Source of the DNA: Anaerolineaceae bacterium
GTDB lineage: Bacteria > Chloroflexota > Anaerolineae > Anaerolineales > Anaerolineaceae
DNA length: 14,590 nucleotides
Reading direction: 5' to 3'
NCBI GenBank assembly: GCA_028714615.1
Contig: JAQTMA010000007.1
Span: 41,461-56,050 of the forward strand
The notes beneath the pieces are model-generated. The model did no database searches. It was not told where the DNA came from and was given only the letters and a program-made list of their open reading frames with translations. Within the stretch, counting starts at the first letter, position 1; each line of letters opens with the position of its first letter. This document shows positions 1 through 6,159 of this stretch, piece by piece. The translations under genes and the position numbers were made by a program.

Positions 1-455
1 TCAATCAGCCTGTCTTCCGTTTCAACGGTATCCAATCCCCATATATCCTCAGCCGGCAAGATCTCCACCTGGCCGTTGTTTACGTGGACATACACCGGAT
101 TGGAAGCGGCGCCTTCAAAAAAGATGCCGTCGAATCCGGACTGTTTAATGAAAGGTACTAGATTGCCGCCACAGTTGGAATCGCCCCAGCCGCCGGTAAG
201 GGGAGATTTCCCCACGACCATAAACCTTCCGCCGAACATGGCCCCAATCCCGGTCAGGATTCCTGCGGTAAACCCCAACATGTTTTCGGGACCCAAGGGA
301 TCTGCCCCAGCCGGGATGCGGTCGTAAAGAATGCGAATGCCCAAACCGAGGCCGGAGAGATATTTCTCGTAGATATCTCCCGGCAGATTCTCTACCCGGC
401 TGGTGGAATTGCTAAGGTTAATCAACAAGATTTTCCCGGTGACACCTTTAACCAT
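1..455 (-). CDS. Aldehyde:ferredoxin oxidoreductase family protein, N-terminal part (cut by window edge)
   Basis: The leftward frame opens at the ATG at 455-453 behind a clear GGAGGA Shine-Dalgarno and stays open for 151 codons to the window edge. The translation matches the N-terminal domain of tungsten-pterin AORs: GKILLINLS at residues 7-15, a YLSGLGLG segment at 32-39, DPLGPEN at 52-58, a TGI..G..GGRF stretch near 68-78 and KSPLTGGWGDSNCGGN at 83-98. Family enzymes are about 600 residues, so roughly a quarter is present; the [4Fe-4S] Cys motif lies in the missing part. Known members oxidise aldehydes to carboxylic acids with ferredoxin in the cytoplasm. The gene is divergent from the SorC-type regulator and shares its upstream region, so co-regulation with the kinase-aldolase fusion is plausible. 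The substrate is unknown, and a non-AOR subfamily cannot be excluded from the N-terminus alone. Confidence 0.88.
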   Translation of the reverse strand, partial: MVKGVTGKILLINLSNSTSRVENLPGDIYEKYLSGLGLGIRILYDRIPAGADPLGPENMLGFTAGILTGIGAMFGGRFMVVGKSPLTGGWGDSNCGGNLVPFIKQSGFDGIFFEGAASNPVYVHVNNGQVEILPAEDIWGLDTVETEDRLI

Positions 456-590
456 GAACGTTTCCTCCTGCAGCGGACTCGCTTTTTGATTGAGAAGACT
501 TTGCTGTAACCGGACTGTCAAATTCAGTCTGAAGGCCATGTCGAAAAAATGATTATCATGGATATTTTGCGAATACTCTATCCAAAATTG

Positions 591-625
591 CCACAAATAA
601 CCATTGACTTTCAAATCATTTGTGG
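591..625. promoter_or_regulatory. Inverted repeat bracketing the promoter; candidate operator
   Basis: CCACAAAT (591-598) and its perfect reverse complement ATTTGTGG (618-625) are separated by 19 nt. The arms flank the -35 hexamer, and the right arm sits in the -35/-10 spacer. A bound repressor there would block the promoter. SorC/LsrR-type proteins usually regulate their own operon and release DNA on binding a phosphorylated sugar, so autoregulation is the natural reading. No biochemical evidence is visible. Confidence 0.4.
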
Positions 626-632
626 TTAACAT
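604..632 (+). promoter_or_regulatory. Candidate sigma-70 promoter of the SorC-type regulator / fusion-gene operon
   Basis: A -35 element TTGACT (604-609, 5 of 6 consensus) is followed by exactly 17 nt and a -10 element TAACAT (627-632, 4 of 6). This puts a start near 639 and a leader of about 40 nt before the ATG at 680. It was found by eye only. Confidence 0.5.
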
Positions 633-679
633 AATATCACATGCTGTAATTTTGTAAAGCACCCAATAAGGGAAAACCT

Positions 680-1639
680 ATGGATAAACAATCCAAAGAA
701 ATGGATCCCACCCGGCGCCAATTGTTATGCAAGGTGGCGTGGTTATATTACCACGACGACCACACCCAGGCTGAAATTGCCGACAAATTGGGCATTTCCC
801 GGGTTACGATCAATCGTTTGATCAAAGAAGCTCGAGAAAGCGGAGTGGTGGAGATAAAGGTCCACACCGATTTTTCGGACGTTTTTGAGCTAGGCCAGCA
901 GTTGAGTGAACGATTCAATCTACGCGATGCAATCGTAACCCCGGTGGCAGAGAAAGATGAAGAATTGAATTGCCTGCTTGCTCAGGCAGCCGCAGAAGTC
1001 CTGGTGCAGCGTCTTAAGGAAGGCGCCACCATTGGGGTTGGTATTGGACGGACGATTTCGTATATTCCAGATTTCTTTCACCCTACGGCGCCGGTTCGTT
1101 GCCGGTTCATCGGACTCACCGGTGGTCTGGATTTTCGTCAGACAGGCGTACCGCACTCTTTTAATACCCTGGCGCGGTTGGCAAGCGCCACGAATGGCGA
1201 AGCCGTTTACATACCGGCTCCCTCTTATGTTGCCTATGCTTCAGTGAAGAATGCGCTTCTTTCGGAGCAAGCCGTCCTTCAGTCATTGGAATTAGCCATC
1301 AACTGCGAAACAGCGATCTTCAGCATCGGCACAGCAGATTATTCGGCCCTGTTATATCAATACAACCAGATCAGCGATAAAGATCTGGATGATATGCATC
1401 AGAGCCAGGCGGTTGGCGATGTTCTGGGGCGATTCTTTAATCACAATGGTCAAGAACTGGAACTTGATTTGAATCAGCGCATCATTGGCCTGAGGTTGGA
1501 GGAATTAAAAATGATTCCCTTGAAAATTCTAGTTGCTGGAGGCAAGAATAAACGCGAGGCGTTACAAGTGGCGGTCAACCACCAGTTTTGTGACATCCTG
1601 GTGACAGATGCGGTCAGCGCGAGCTGGCTATTGGAATGA
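680..1639 (+). CDS. SorC/LsrR (DeoR-like) family sugar-responsive transcriptional regulator
   Basis: This 319-residue protein has the usual length for the SorC family. A helix-turn-helix lies at about residues 29-52 (TQAEIADKLGISRVTINRLI), preceded by the typical VAWLYYHDDHTQ lead-in. The sugar-phosphate-binding domain follows to the C-terminus, with a glycine-rich GVGIGRT segment near 119-125 that resembles the phosphate-binding region of the family, and IFSIGTADYSALL further on. I chose the ATG at 680 because AAGGGA lies 6 nt upstream; ATG 701 is a weaker alternative. Known relatives (SorC, LsrR, DeoR-like) sense phosphorylated sugars made by the kinase they control. The stop is 23 nt before the fusion gene, whose first domain is a kinase, so the likely effector is that kinase's product. 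It probably represses its own operon and perhaps the divergent AOR gene. Confidence 0.92.
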   Translation: MDKQSKEMDPTRRQLLCKVAWLYYHDDHTQAEIADKLGISRVTINRLIKEARESGVVEIKVHTDFSDVFELGQQLSERFNLRDAIVTPVAEKDEELNCLLAQAAAEVLVQRLKEGATIGVGIGRTISYIPDFFHPTAPVRCRFIGLTGGLDFRQTGVPHSFNTLARLASATNGEAVYIPAPSYVAYASVKNALLSEQAVLQSLELAINCETAIFSIGTADYSALLYQYNQISDKDLDDMHQSQAVGDVLGRFFNHNGQELELDLNQRIIGLRLEELKMIPLKILVAGGKNKREALQVAVNHQFCDILVTDAVSASWLLE

Positions 1640-1662
1640 TCAATCTATTTGAGGAGGCATGA

Positions 1663-4600
1663 ATGGCAGCACAATATCTGATGAGCCTTGACCTGGGCGG
1701 CTGCGGCGGAAGAGCCACATTGTTGAATCCAGAGAATGGCAAGATAACCGTTTCGACCTGTGCCTGGGTGTTTTCCCCGGATACGGCAGCCGGCCCATAT
1801 GCAATTGACCTGGGAACCGACAGCAAGTGGCGAGCCCTGTGTGAGCTTGCCCGGGAAGTCCTGGCCAAAGTGAGCGCCGGCCCTCAGGATGTAGCCGGAA
1901 TTTCTGTGACCAGCATGCGCCATGGAATGGTGCTTATCGGCAAGGATGGCGCCGTCCTGATGGCCACACCCAACCAAGATGCGCGGGCGTTTGCCGAAAG
2001 CATGCAAATGCAGGCTGAGCTCGGCGAGGAACTATATCAGCGTACAGGTCATTACCCCAGTCCGGTGATCCTTGCGCCCCGCATGAAATGGGTCATGCAG
2101 AACCGCCCCGAACTGCTCAAAGAAGTCACCGCTGTGGTCACAATCAGCGATTGGATGGCCTACATGCTCAGCGGAGTGGCCGTTGTAGATATTTCTCAGG
2201 CCGGGGAAACCTGCCTATTTGACCTTGAGAAAGGCGACTGGGCTTTTGATCTTATTGAGGCGCTGGGTTTACCAATAGCCATTTTTCCGAGGATCGTCTT
2301 TCCGGGGACAAAACTAGGCGGCCTGACGGCTAAAGCTGCGTCAGAACTGGGCCTTGCGCCAGGTATCCCGGTTGCCGTTGGGGGGGCAGATACCCAACTT
2401 GGTTTGTTAGGTCTCGGCATCACGGGTCCCAATCAGGTAGGCGTAATCGCGGGCAGCACTACGCCGGTGATGGTGACCACCAGCCAACCCAAGATCGACC
2501 CGGAAGGCCACACCTGGACCGGAATGTACATGTTCCCGAAAACCTATGTGACCGAGAGTAATGCTGGCGGAATGGGAACCTCGCTGGATTGGTTTGCCGG
2601 TTTGATGTACGCCAATTCACCAGCGCCTGTGGCTGCTCTTTCTGGCGATGCTGCGAACAGCCTTCCCGGTGCAAGCGGAATTCTCTCAACCCTGGGCGTT
2701 CATTTATTCAACGCAAAAGCCTTGGGGCTGCCCATTGACGGGTTGACCTTCTCGACCATGACTACCCCCACCGGCCTAAGTGGGCGCTCTCAGCTTGCCC
2801 GCGCCGTTCTGGAAGGCATGGCTTTCAGCATCCGCATGAATGCAGATCAAGCGTTAAAAGTGGCCGGTGTTAACCCGCAGGAGATTCGCCTCGGCGGTGG
2901 CATGACGCGTTCCGCTGCTTTCACACAGATGGTTACGGAAGTCTTTAACCTGCCGGTCGAATCGGCTTATGGGCAAAGCACAAGTGGGGTGGGGGCGGCT
3001 ATTTGCGCGGCGGTGGCAGCGGGTCTTTATCCGGACCTGGCTAGTGCTGCCAAAGCCCTTGTGCAGGACCTGCATACTATTCAACCCGGTGAACTGGCCA
3101 ATACTTACGCCAATTTGTACCGGACGTGGAGTGACTATTTTACTGGACGCGCCGCTGCGGATGAAATTGCTCAGGGCTCCATCATGCAGGCTATGATGAC
3201 CGCCCCCGATTCTGGATCTTCGGCACAGGTCTCATTCCGTCCGCGAATTTATGTGGGCGCCAATGCAGGGGAAGACGCCATCAAATTGCTGCGAGAGTTG
3301 GGGGATGTGACCTATGCATCCTATTCAGAGACTGGAAATGTTCTCTCGGGCGACGAGATGGTTGAAACGCTCAAAGGGTTCCAGGTACTCGTCACCGAGG
3401 TTGACATGGTGGATGCTGCCGTGTTGCAAAAAACTAAAGATTTGCGAGTGGTTGTCGCCTGTCGCGGGAATCCCGTAAATGTTGATATCCCGGCCTGTAC
3501 GGCTGCGGGTGTACCGGTTATCAACACTCCCGGGCGCAATGCCGACGCCGTGGCGGATCTGGCCGTCAGCTTTATGCTAATGCTTGTCCGTAAGCTGGAC
3601 AAGGCCTCAGCCTTCCTGCGGGAACCCGGCGGAGAAGCGGGTGATATGGGCCGGATGGGCCAGGCTTTCTTCACTTTAAAAGGCAACGAACTGTGGCACA
3701 AAACAGTAGGCATCATTGGCGGCGGCGCCATCGGGCGGAAAGTTATCCACCGGTTGCTACCTTTCGAAGTAAGCGCCCTGGTCTATGACCCCTATCTGAC
3801 ATCCGAACAAGCCGCCCTGGCTGGGGCTACTAAAGTTTCGTTTGAAGAGTTGTTAGCGAAGAGTGACCTCATCAGCATGCATGCCGCAGTGACTGAAGAC
3901 ACAACCGGCATGCTGAACGATGCTGCCTTTGCCCTGATGAAGCCCGGCGCTTTCCTCGTCAACACAGCCCGGGCTGCCTTGATCGATTATGAGGCGCTGC
4001 TGCGGGCATTGCAATCCGGCAAACTGGGTGGAGCTGCTTTTGATGTCTTCCCGGTGGAACCGCCAGGGTCGGATGATCCATTGTTAGCTTTCGAGAATGT
4101 TATCGCCACTCCCCACATTGGCGGAAACACCGACGAAGTTGGCATTCACCAGGGCATGATCATCGTTGATGAGCTCAGCCTTTTACTTTCTGGGAAAAAA
4201 CCGAAATATATTCTCAATCCTTCGACACTTGAAGGATTTTCCTGGAGCAAAGAAATCAAACGCGATGAAGCCACTTTGGCTGAATTAGCGAAAGGCGCTG
4301 GACCAGGAATGACTGACCTGGAGCTGAAGAGCAAAAATGAAACGCCTGTTATCAGCGAACCGGAAGAAAAGAAACCAGGTGGATTGCTGAGCGGCCTGCG
4401 CCGCCTGGTTGGCAGCAAAGAAAAGGAGATCATCATGGAACCTGTAGCACCGGTTAGTGGAAGTAAGGCTGAAGCCGAAGCACGTTATTGCCAGATATTG
4501 GCGAAATTCTTGAGCGACCTGGCAACGGATAGCGCTGCCCAAACCTTCGCCAAAACCAATAAAGTCACTTTCCAATTTGTCCTGAAATATACTGAGATCA

Positions 4601-6084
4601 CCTTCTATATGGGTTTTGGGGATGGCAAGGTAACTGCAGGGATGGGCGAGGCGCCCTTCAAACCGGATGTAACCGTCAAATTGGATGCGGACTCTTTTGA
4701 TGGTATGTTCACCGGGCGTCTGGATGGAACGGCGGCGTTCAAGTCGGGCAAGCTTTCGGTAGCCGGTAACATGCTGAAAGCTATGGCGATGCAGAAACTG
4801 AACTTTGGCCCGGTCTATGCCCGCGCCCGGGATGGGATGGGTGGGGCGGGTGACCTGACCATGATGGGTCCAGCCTCTGTGGTGACCGTCTCTCCATCGG
4901 CCAGGGCTGTCGCCGTGAACCCGGCCCCTTCAACAATCCCTATGGCAGTGGATGCGCCCAATTTTGGTAAGTTCAGGCAGATCCTGGAGCGATTCACCGG
5001 TTTGATGCGTGAGGACGCAGGCACTTTGGCCTTCGCAAAGGGCAAGAACGTCACCTTCCAATACGTGATCAAGGATACCGACATCACCTTATACACCGGA
5101 TTTGTGGATGGCAAAGTAAATACCGGTATGGGGCAATCGCCAGATAAGGTGGATGTGTCCATCAAGACTGATGCAACCACCCTGGACGGGATGTTCACGG
5201 GAAGGTTGGATGGAGCGGCAGCCTTCAAATCGGGCAAGCTCTCGGTGAGCGGCAACATGATGAAAGCCATGGTGATGCAGAAATTGAACTATGGGGCTCT
5301 GTACAGTAAGGCGCGAGCAGAAATTGGCGACCCCGGGAACCTGTCGGCAGGCGCCCCGGCTTCGGCTCCCACGCCCATGCCAGCCTCCAACACGGCGACT
5401 GTAAGCGCCGGGGAGATTATCTCTATGCCGGCGGTGATCCATAAAGTTGGGGATATTCGAGACACAATACTGGAAGTGAACAATGAAATGTTCCACCACG
5501 GCTGGATCACCTCCACCGGCGGCAATATCAGCGCCCGTTCTGAGAGCAACCCGGATGAAATATGGATTACGCCTAGCGGCTTGTTCAAGGGGAACCTGAC
5601 TGCCGAAATGATGGTCAAAGTGGACCTGGAAGGCAACATCGTTGGCGATTCTCCCTACAGCGCTTCTTCCGAGCGAAGGGTACACTGTAACATTTACTCT
5701 ATACGGCCGGATGTAAAAGCCGTCGTGCATACCCACGCTCTCTACTCAACCTTGGTGGGATTAACCAACACCAGGTGGCTGCCAATTTCAGCGGATGCCG
5801 CATTTTTTGGCGAGATCCCGGTAATTCCATTCATCATGCCGGGTTCGCCTGAACTGGGGGACGAAGTGGCGCGCGCCATCGGCCAAAAGGGCGTGGCTGC
5901 CATTATGCAAAACCATGGCTTGGTTGTAGCCGGTAGTGGCTTGCGCCAGGCTGCGGACACGACTGAGGCAATCGAGATAACGGCCGAAAAATTGCTCTAT
6001 TGTCGAAATGTGGGGATAACTCCAGCGGTCCTGCCGGCAGATGTTGTCAGTATTTTGAGCGAGATGAGCTCAATGGTTGCCTGA
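1663..6084 (+). CDS. Five-domain fusion: FGGY kinase / 2-hydroxyacid dehydrogenase / SCP2 / SCP2 / class II aldolase
   Basis: One uninterrupted frame of 1473 residues starts at ATG 1663, 5 nt after GAGGAGG. Domain order: FGGY kinase (about 5-495), D-isomer-specific 2-hydroxyacid dehydrogenase (about 526-853), a charged linker (854-939), SCP2 domain 1 (940-1059), an Ala/Pro-rich linker, SCP2 domain 2 (1100-1222), an Ala/Pro-rich linker, and a class II aldolase (about 1255-1473). Each enzymatic domain keeps its active-site motifs and is about as long as a free-standing homologue, so this looks like fusion of complete genes rather than debris. No signal peptide or membrane segment is evident, so it should be cytoplasmic. 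The kinase-aldolase pairing implies phosphorylation of a ketose or a similar substrate followed by retro-aldol cleavage. The roles of the dehydrogenase and of the SCP2 pair in this route are unknown. In-frame ATGs with Shine-Dalgarno sequences precede the SCP2 pair and the aldolase. Confidence 0.93.
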   Translation: MAAQYLMSLDLGGCGGRATLLNPENGKITVSTCAWVFSPDTAAGPYAIDLGTDSKWRALCELAREVLAKVSAGPQDVAGISVTSMRHGMVLIGKDGAVLMATPNQDARAFAESMQMQAELGEELYQRTGHYPSPVILAPRMKWVMQNRPELLKEVTAVVTISDWMAYMLSGVAVVDISQAGETCLFDLEKGDWAFDLIEALGLPIAIFPRIVFPGTKLGGLTAKAASELGLAPGIPVAVGGADTQLGLLGLGITGPNQVGVIAGSTTPVMVTTSQPKIDPEGHTWTGMYMFPKTYVTESNAGGMGTSLDWFAGLMYANSPAPVAALSGDAANSLPGASGILSTLGVHLFNAKALGLPIDGLTFSTMTTPTGLSGRSQLARAVLEGMAFSIRMNADQALKVAGVNPQEIRLGGGMTRSAAFTQMVTEVFNLPVESAYGQSTSGVGAAICAAVAAGLYPDLASAAKALVQDLHTIQPGELANTYANLYRTWSDYFTGRAAADEIAQGSIMQAMMTAPDSGSSAQVSFRPRIYVGANAGEDAIKLLRELGDVTYASYSETGNVLSGDEMVETLKGFQVLVTEVDMVDAAVLQKTKDLRVVVACRGNPVNVDIPACTAAGVPVINTPGRNADAVADLAVSFMLMLVRKLDKASAFLREPGGEAGDMGRMGQAFFTLKGNELWHKTVGIIGGGAIGRKVIHRLLPFEVSALVYDPYLTSEQAALAGATKVSFEELLAKSDLISMHAAVTEDTTGMLNDAAFALMKPGAFLVNTARAALIDYEALLRALQSGKLGGAAFDVFPVEPPGSDDPLLAFENVIATPHIGGNTDEVGIHQGMIIVDELSLLLSGKKPKYILNPSTLEGFSWSKEIKRDEATLAELAKGAGPGMTDLELKSKNETPVISEPEEKKPGGLLSGLRRLVGSKEKEIIMEPVAPVSGSKAEAEARYCQILAKFLSDLATDSAAQTFAKTNKVTFQFVLKYTEITFYMGFGDGKVTAGMGEAPFKPDVTVKLDADSFDGMFTGRLDGTAAFKSGKLSVAGNMLKAMAMQKLNFGPVYARARDGMGGAGDLTMMGPASVVTVSPSARAVAVNPAPSTIPMAVDAPNFGKFRQILERFTGLMREDAGTLAFAKGKNVTFQYVIKDTDITLYTGFVDGKVNTGMGQSPDKVDVSIKTDATTLDGMFTGRLDGAAAFKSGKLSVSGNMMKAMVMQKLNYGALYSKARAEIGDPGNLSAGAPASAPTPMPASNTATVSAGEIISMPAVIHKVGDIRDTILEVNNEMFHHGWITSTGGNISARSESNPDEIWITPSGLFKGNLTAEMMVKVDLEGNIVGDSPYSASSERRVHCNIYSIRPDVKAVVHTHALYSTLVGLTNTRWLPISADAAFFGEIPVIPFIMPGSPELGDEVARAIGQKGVAAIMQNHGLVVAGSGLRQAADTTEAIEITAEKLLYCRNVGITPAVLPADVVSILSEMSSMVA
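1675..3147 (+). other. Domain: FGGY carbohydrate kinase, LsrK/xylulokinase-like
   Basis: Residues 5-495 of the fusion. The ATP/phosphate loop reads SLDLGGCGGRA (residues 8-18); the more usual DxGT has Gly instead of Thr, as I recall for some LsrK-like members. The likely catalytic base is Asp243 in VGGADTQLG. IAGSTTP (around 262-268) and the C-terminal ATPase motif LGGGMTRS (410-417) are both intact. FGGY kinases phosphorylate sugars or polyols with ATP. Similarity looks closest to autoinducer-2 kinases and xylulokinases, but substrate cannot be read from motifs. The SorC/LsrR-type regulator upstream fits an LsrK-like context. Confidence 0.88.
3238..4221 (+). other. Domain: D-isomer-specific 2-hydroxyacid dehydrogenase
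   Basis: Residues 526-853 of the fusion. The Rossmann nucleotide-binding motif IIGGGAIGR is at 684-692 (GxGxxG at 686-691). The catalytic triad of the family is visible: Arg770 in NTARAALID, Glu799 in FDVFPVEPP and His818 in TPHIGGNT. The 29-residue Arg-Glu spacing is as in known members. Family enzymes interconvert 2-keto and D-2-hydroxy acids with NAD(P)(H); phosphoglycerate dehydrogenases belong here. The domain has no C-terminal ACT domain. Asp778 of the fusion is not diagnostic, so coenzyme choice is left open. Confidence 0.9.
4423..4437 (+). promoter_or_regulatory. Internal ribosome binding site and in-frame ATG before the SCP2 pair
   Basis: AAGGAG (4423-4428), a 6-nt gap and ATG (4435-4437) lie inside the fusion gene and in its frame, at Met925, at the linker between dehydrogenase and SCP2 domain 1. 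Initiation here would give a separate 549-residue SCP2-SCP2-aldolase protein. The motif is as good as that of the neighbouring true starts. It may instead be a relic of a formerly separate gene or chance Lys-Glu codon use. Confidence 0.5.
4480..5328 (+). repeat. Tandem SCP2 sterol-carrier-like domains (two diverged copies)
   Basis: Copy 1 is residues 940-1059 (4480-4839) and copy 2 is residues 1100-1222 (4960-5328), joined by an Ala/Pro-rich linker. Both have the SCP2 pattern: a V/T-rich strand region, DGMFTGRLDG, AAFKSGKLSV, GNM(L/M)KAM and a final MQKLN. The proteins match closely in the second half, while codons differ mostly at third positions. That suggests an old duplication kept by purifying selection rather than a recent copy or an assembly artefact. 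SCP2 domains bind lipids and other hydrophobic ligands. What they do in a sugar enzyme is unknown; ligand capture, membrane association or scaffolding are all possible. Confidence 0.85.
5410..5427 (+). promoter_or_regulatory. Internal ribosome binding site and in-frame ATG before the aldolase
   Basis: GGGGAG (5410-5415), a 9-nt gap and ATG (5425-5427) are in the fusion frame at Met1255, exactly at the start of the aldolase domain. Initiation here would give a free aldolase of 219 residues, the normal family size. It is somewhat weaker than the site at 4423. Confidence 0.4.
5425..6081 (+). other. Domain: class II (zinc) aldolase, FucA/AraD family
   Basis: Residues 1255-1473 of the fusion, a usual length for a free class II aldolase (about 215). 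The phosphate-binding STGGNIS (1284-1290) and TPSG loops, catalytic Glu1337 in ASSERR, and the zinc ligands His1356 and His1358 (VVHTHALYS) and His1418 (MQNHGLVVAG) are all present. Spacings Glu-His 19 and His-His 60 match E. coli L-fuculose-1-phosphate aldolase (E73, H92, H94, H155) almost exactly. The expected reaction is cleavage of a ketose-1-phosphate to DHAP and an aldehyde such as lactaldehyde or glycolaldehyde. A 4-epimerase activity of the AraD type is the main alternative. Confidence 0.9.
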
Positions 6085-6094
6085 AACGATCCCG

Positions 6095-6130
6095 AAATGG
6101 CAGCCTCACCTCAAATGAGGCTGCCATTTT
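6095..6130 (+). terminator. Hairpin after the fusion gene (terminator or mRNA-stability element)
   Basis: AAATGGCAGCCTCA (6095-6108) and its perfect complement TGAGGCTGCCATTT (6116-6129) form a 14-bp stem with a 7-nt loop, 10 nt after the stop codon. The T tract is only TTTT and then G, so termination may be partial. The transporter ATG is only 30 nt further on, which leaves little room for a separate promoter. A role in lowering transporter expression relative to the enzyme is likely. Confidence 0.7.
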
Positions 6131-6159
6131 GTCACAAACCATTTTCCTGAGGAGTTGCT

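Larger units (their letters stand above)
456..679. promoter_or_regulatory. Divergent intergenic control region
   Basis: These 224 bases are AT-rich compared with their flanks and separate the leftward AOR gene from the rightward regulator. The right part holds a good sigma-70-like promoter and an inverted repeat. For the AOR direction a perfect TTGACA (reverse of 516-521) is present but has no convincing -10 at 16-18 nt, so the AOR promoter is unresolved. No small ORF or RNA gene was recognised. Confidence 0.6.

Noticed and set aside
76..327. Rightward 83-codon frame at the left edge
   Set aside because: It is antisense to the AOR N-terminus; the leftward translation shows clear family motifs and a Shine-Dalgarno.
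516..521. Perfect TTGACA on the minus strand as the AOR promoter
   Set aside because: The sequence 16-18 nt downstream has no acceptable -10 element.
4480..5328. Direct DNA repeat, mobile element or CRISPR-like array
   Set aside because: The similarity is a protein-level domain duplication with synonymous divergence, not regular short repeats or element ends.
5089..5736. Leftward 215-codon frame inside the fusion gene
   Set aside because: It is a shadow of the SCP2/aldolase coding region, whose motifs are unambiguous on the other strand.
1663..6084. Fusion produced by frameshift or lost stop codons in assembly
   Set aside because: The frame is continuous, linkers are Ala/Pro-rich or charged as in true multidomain proteins, and no out-of-frame homologous remnants are seen. 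It cannot be fully excluded without reads.
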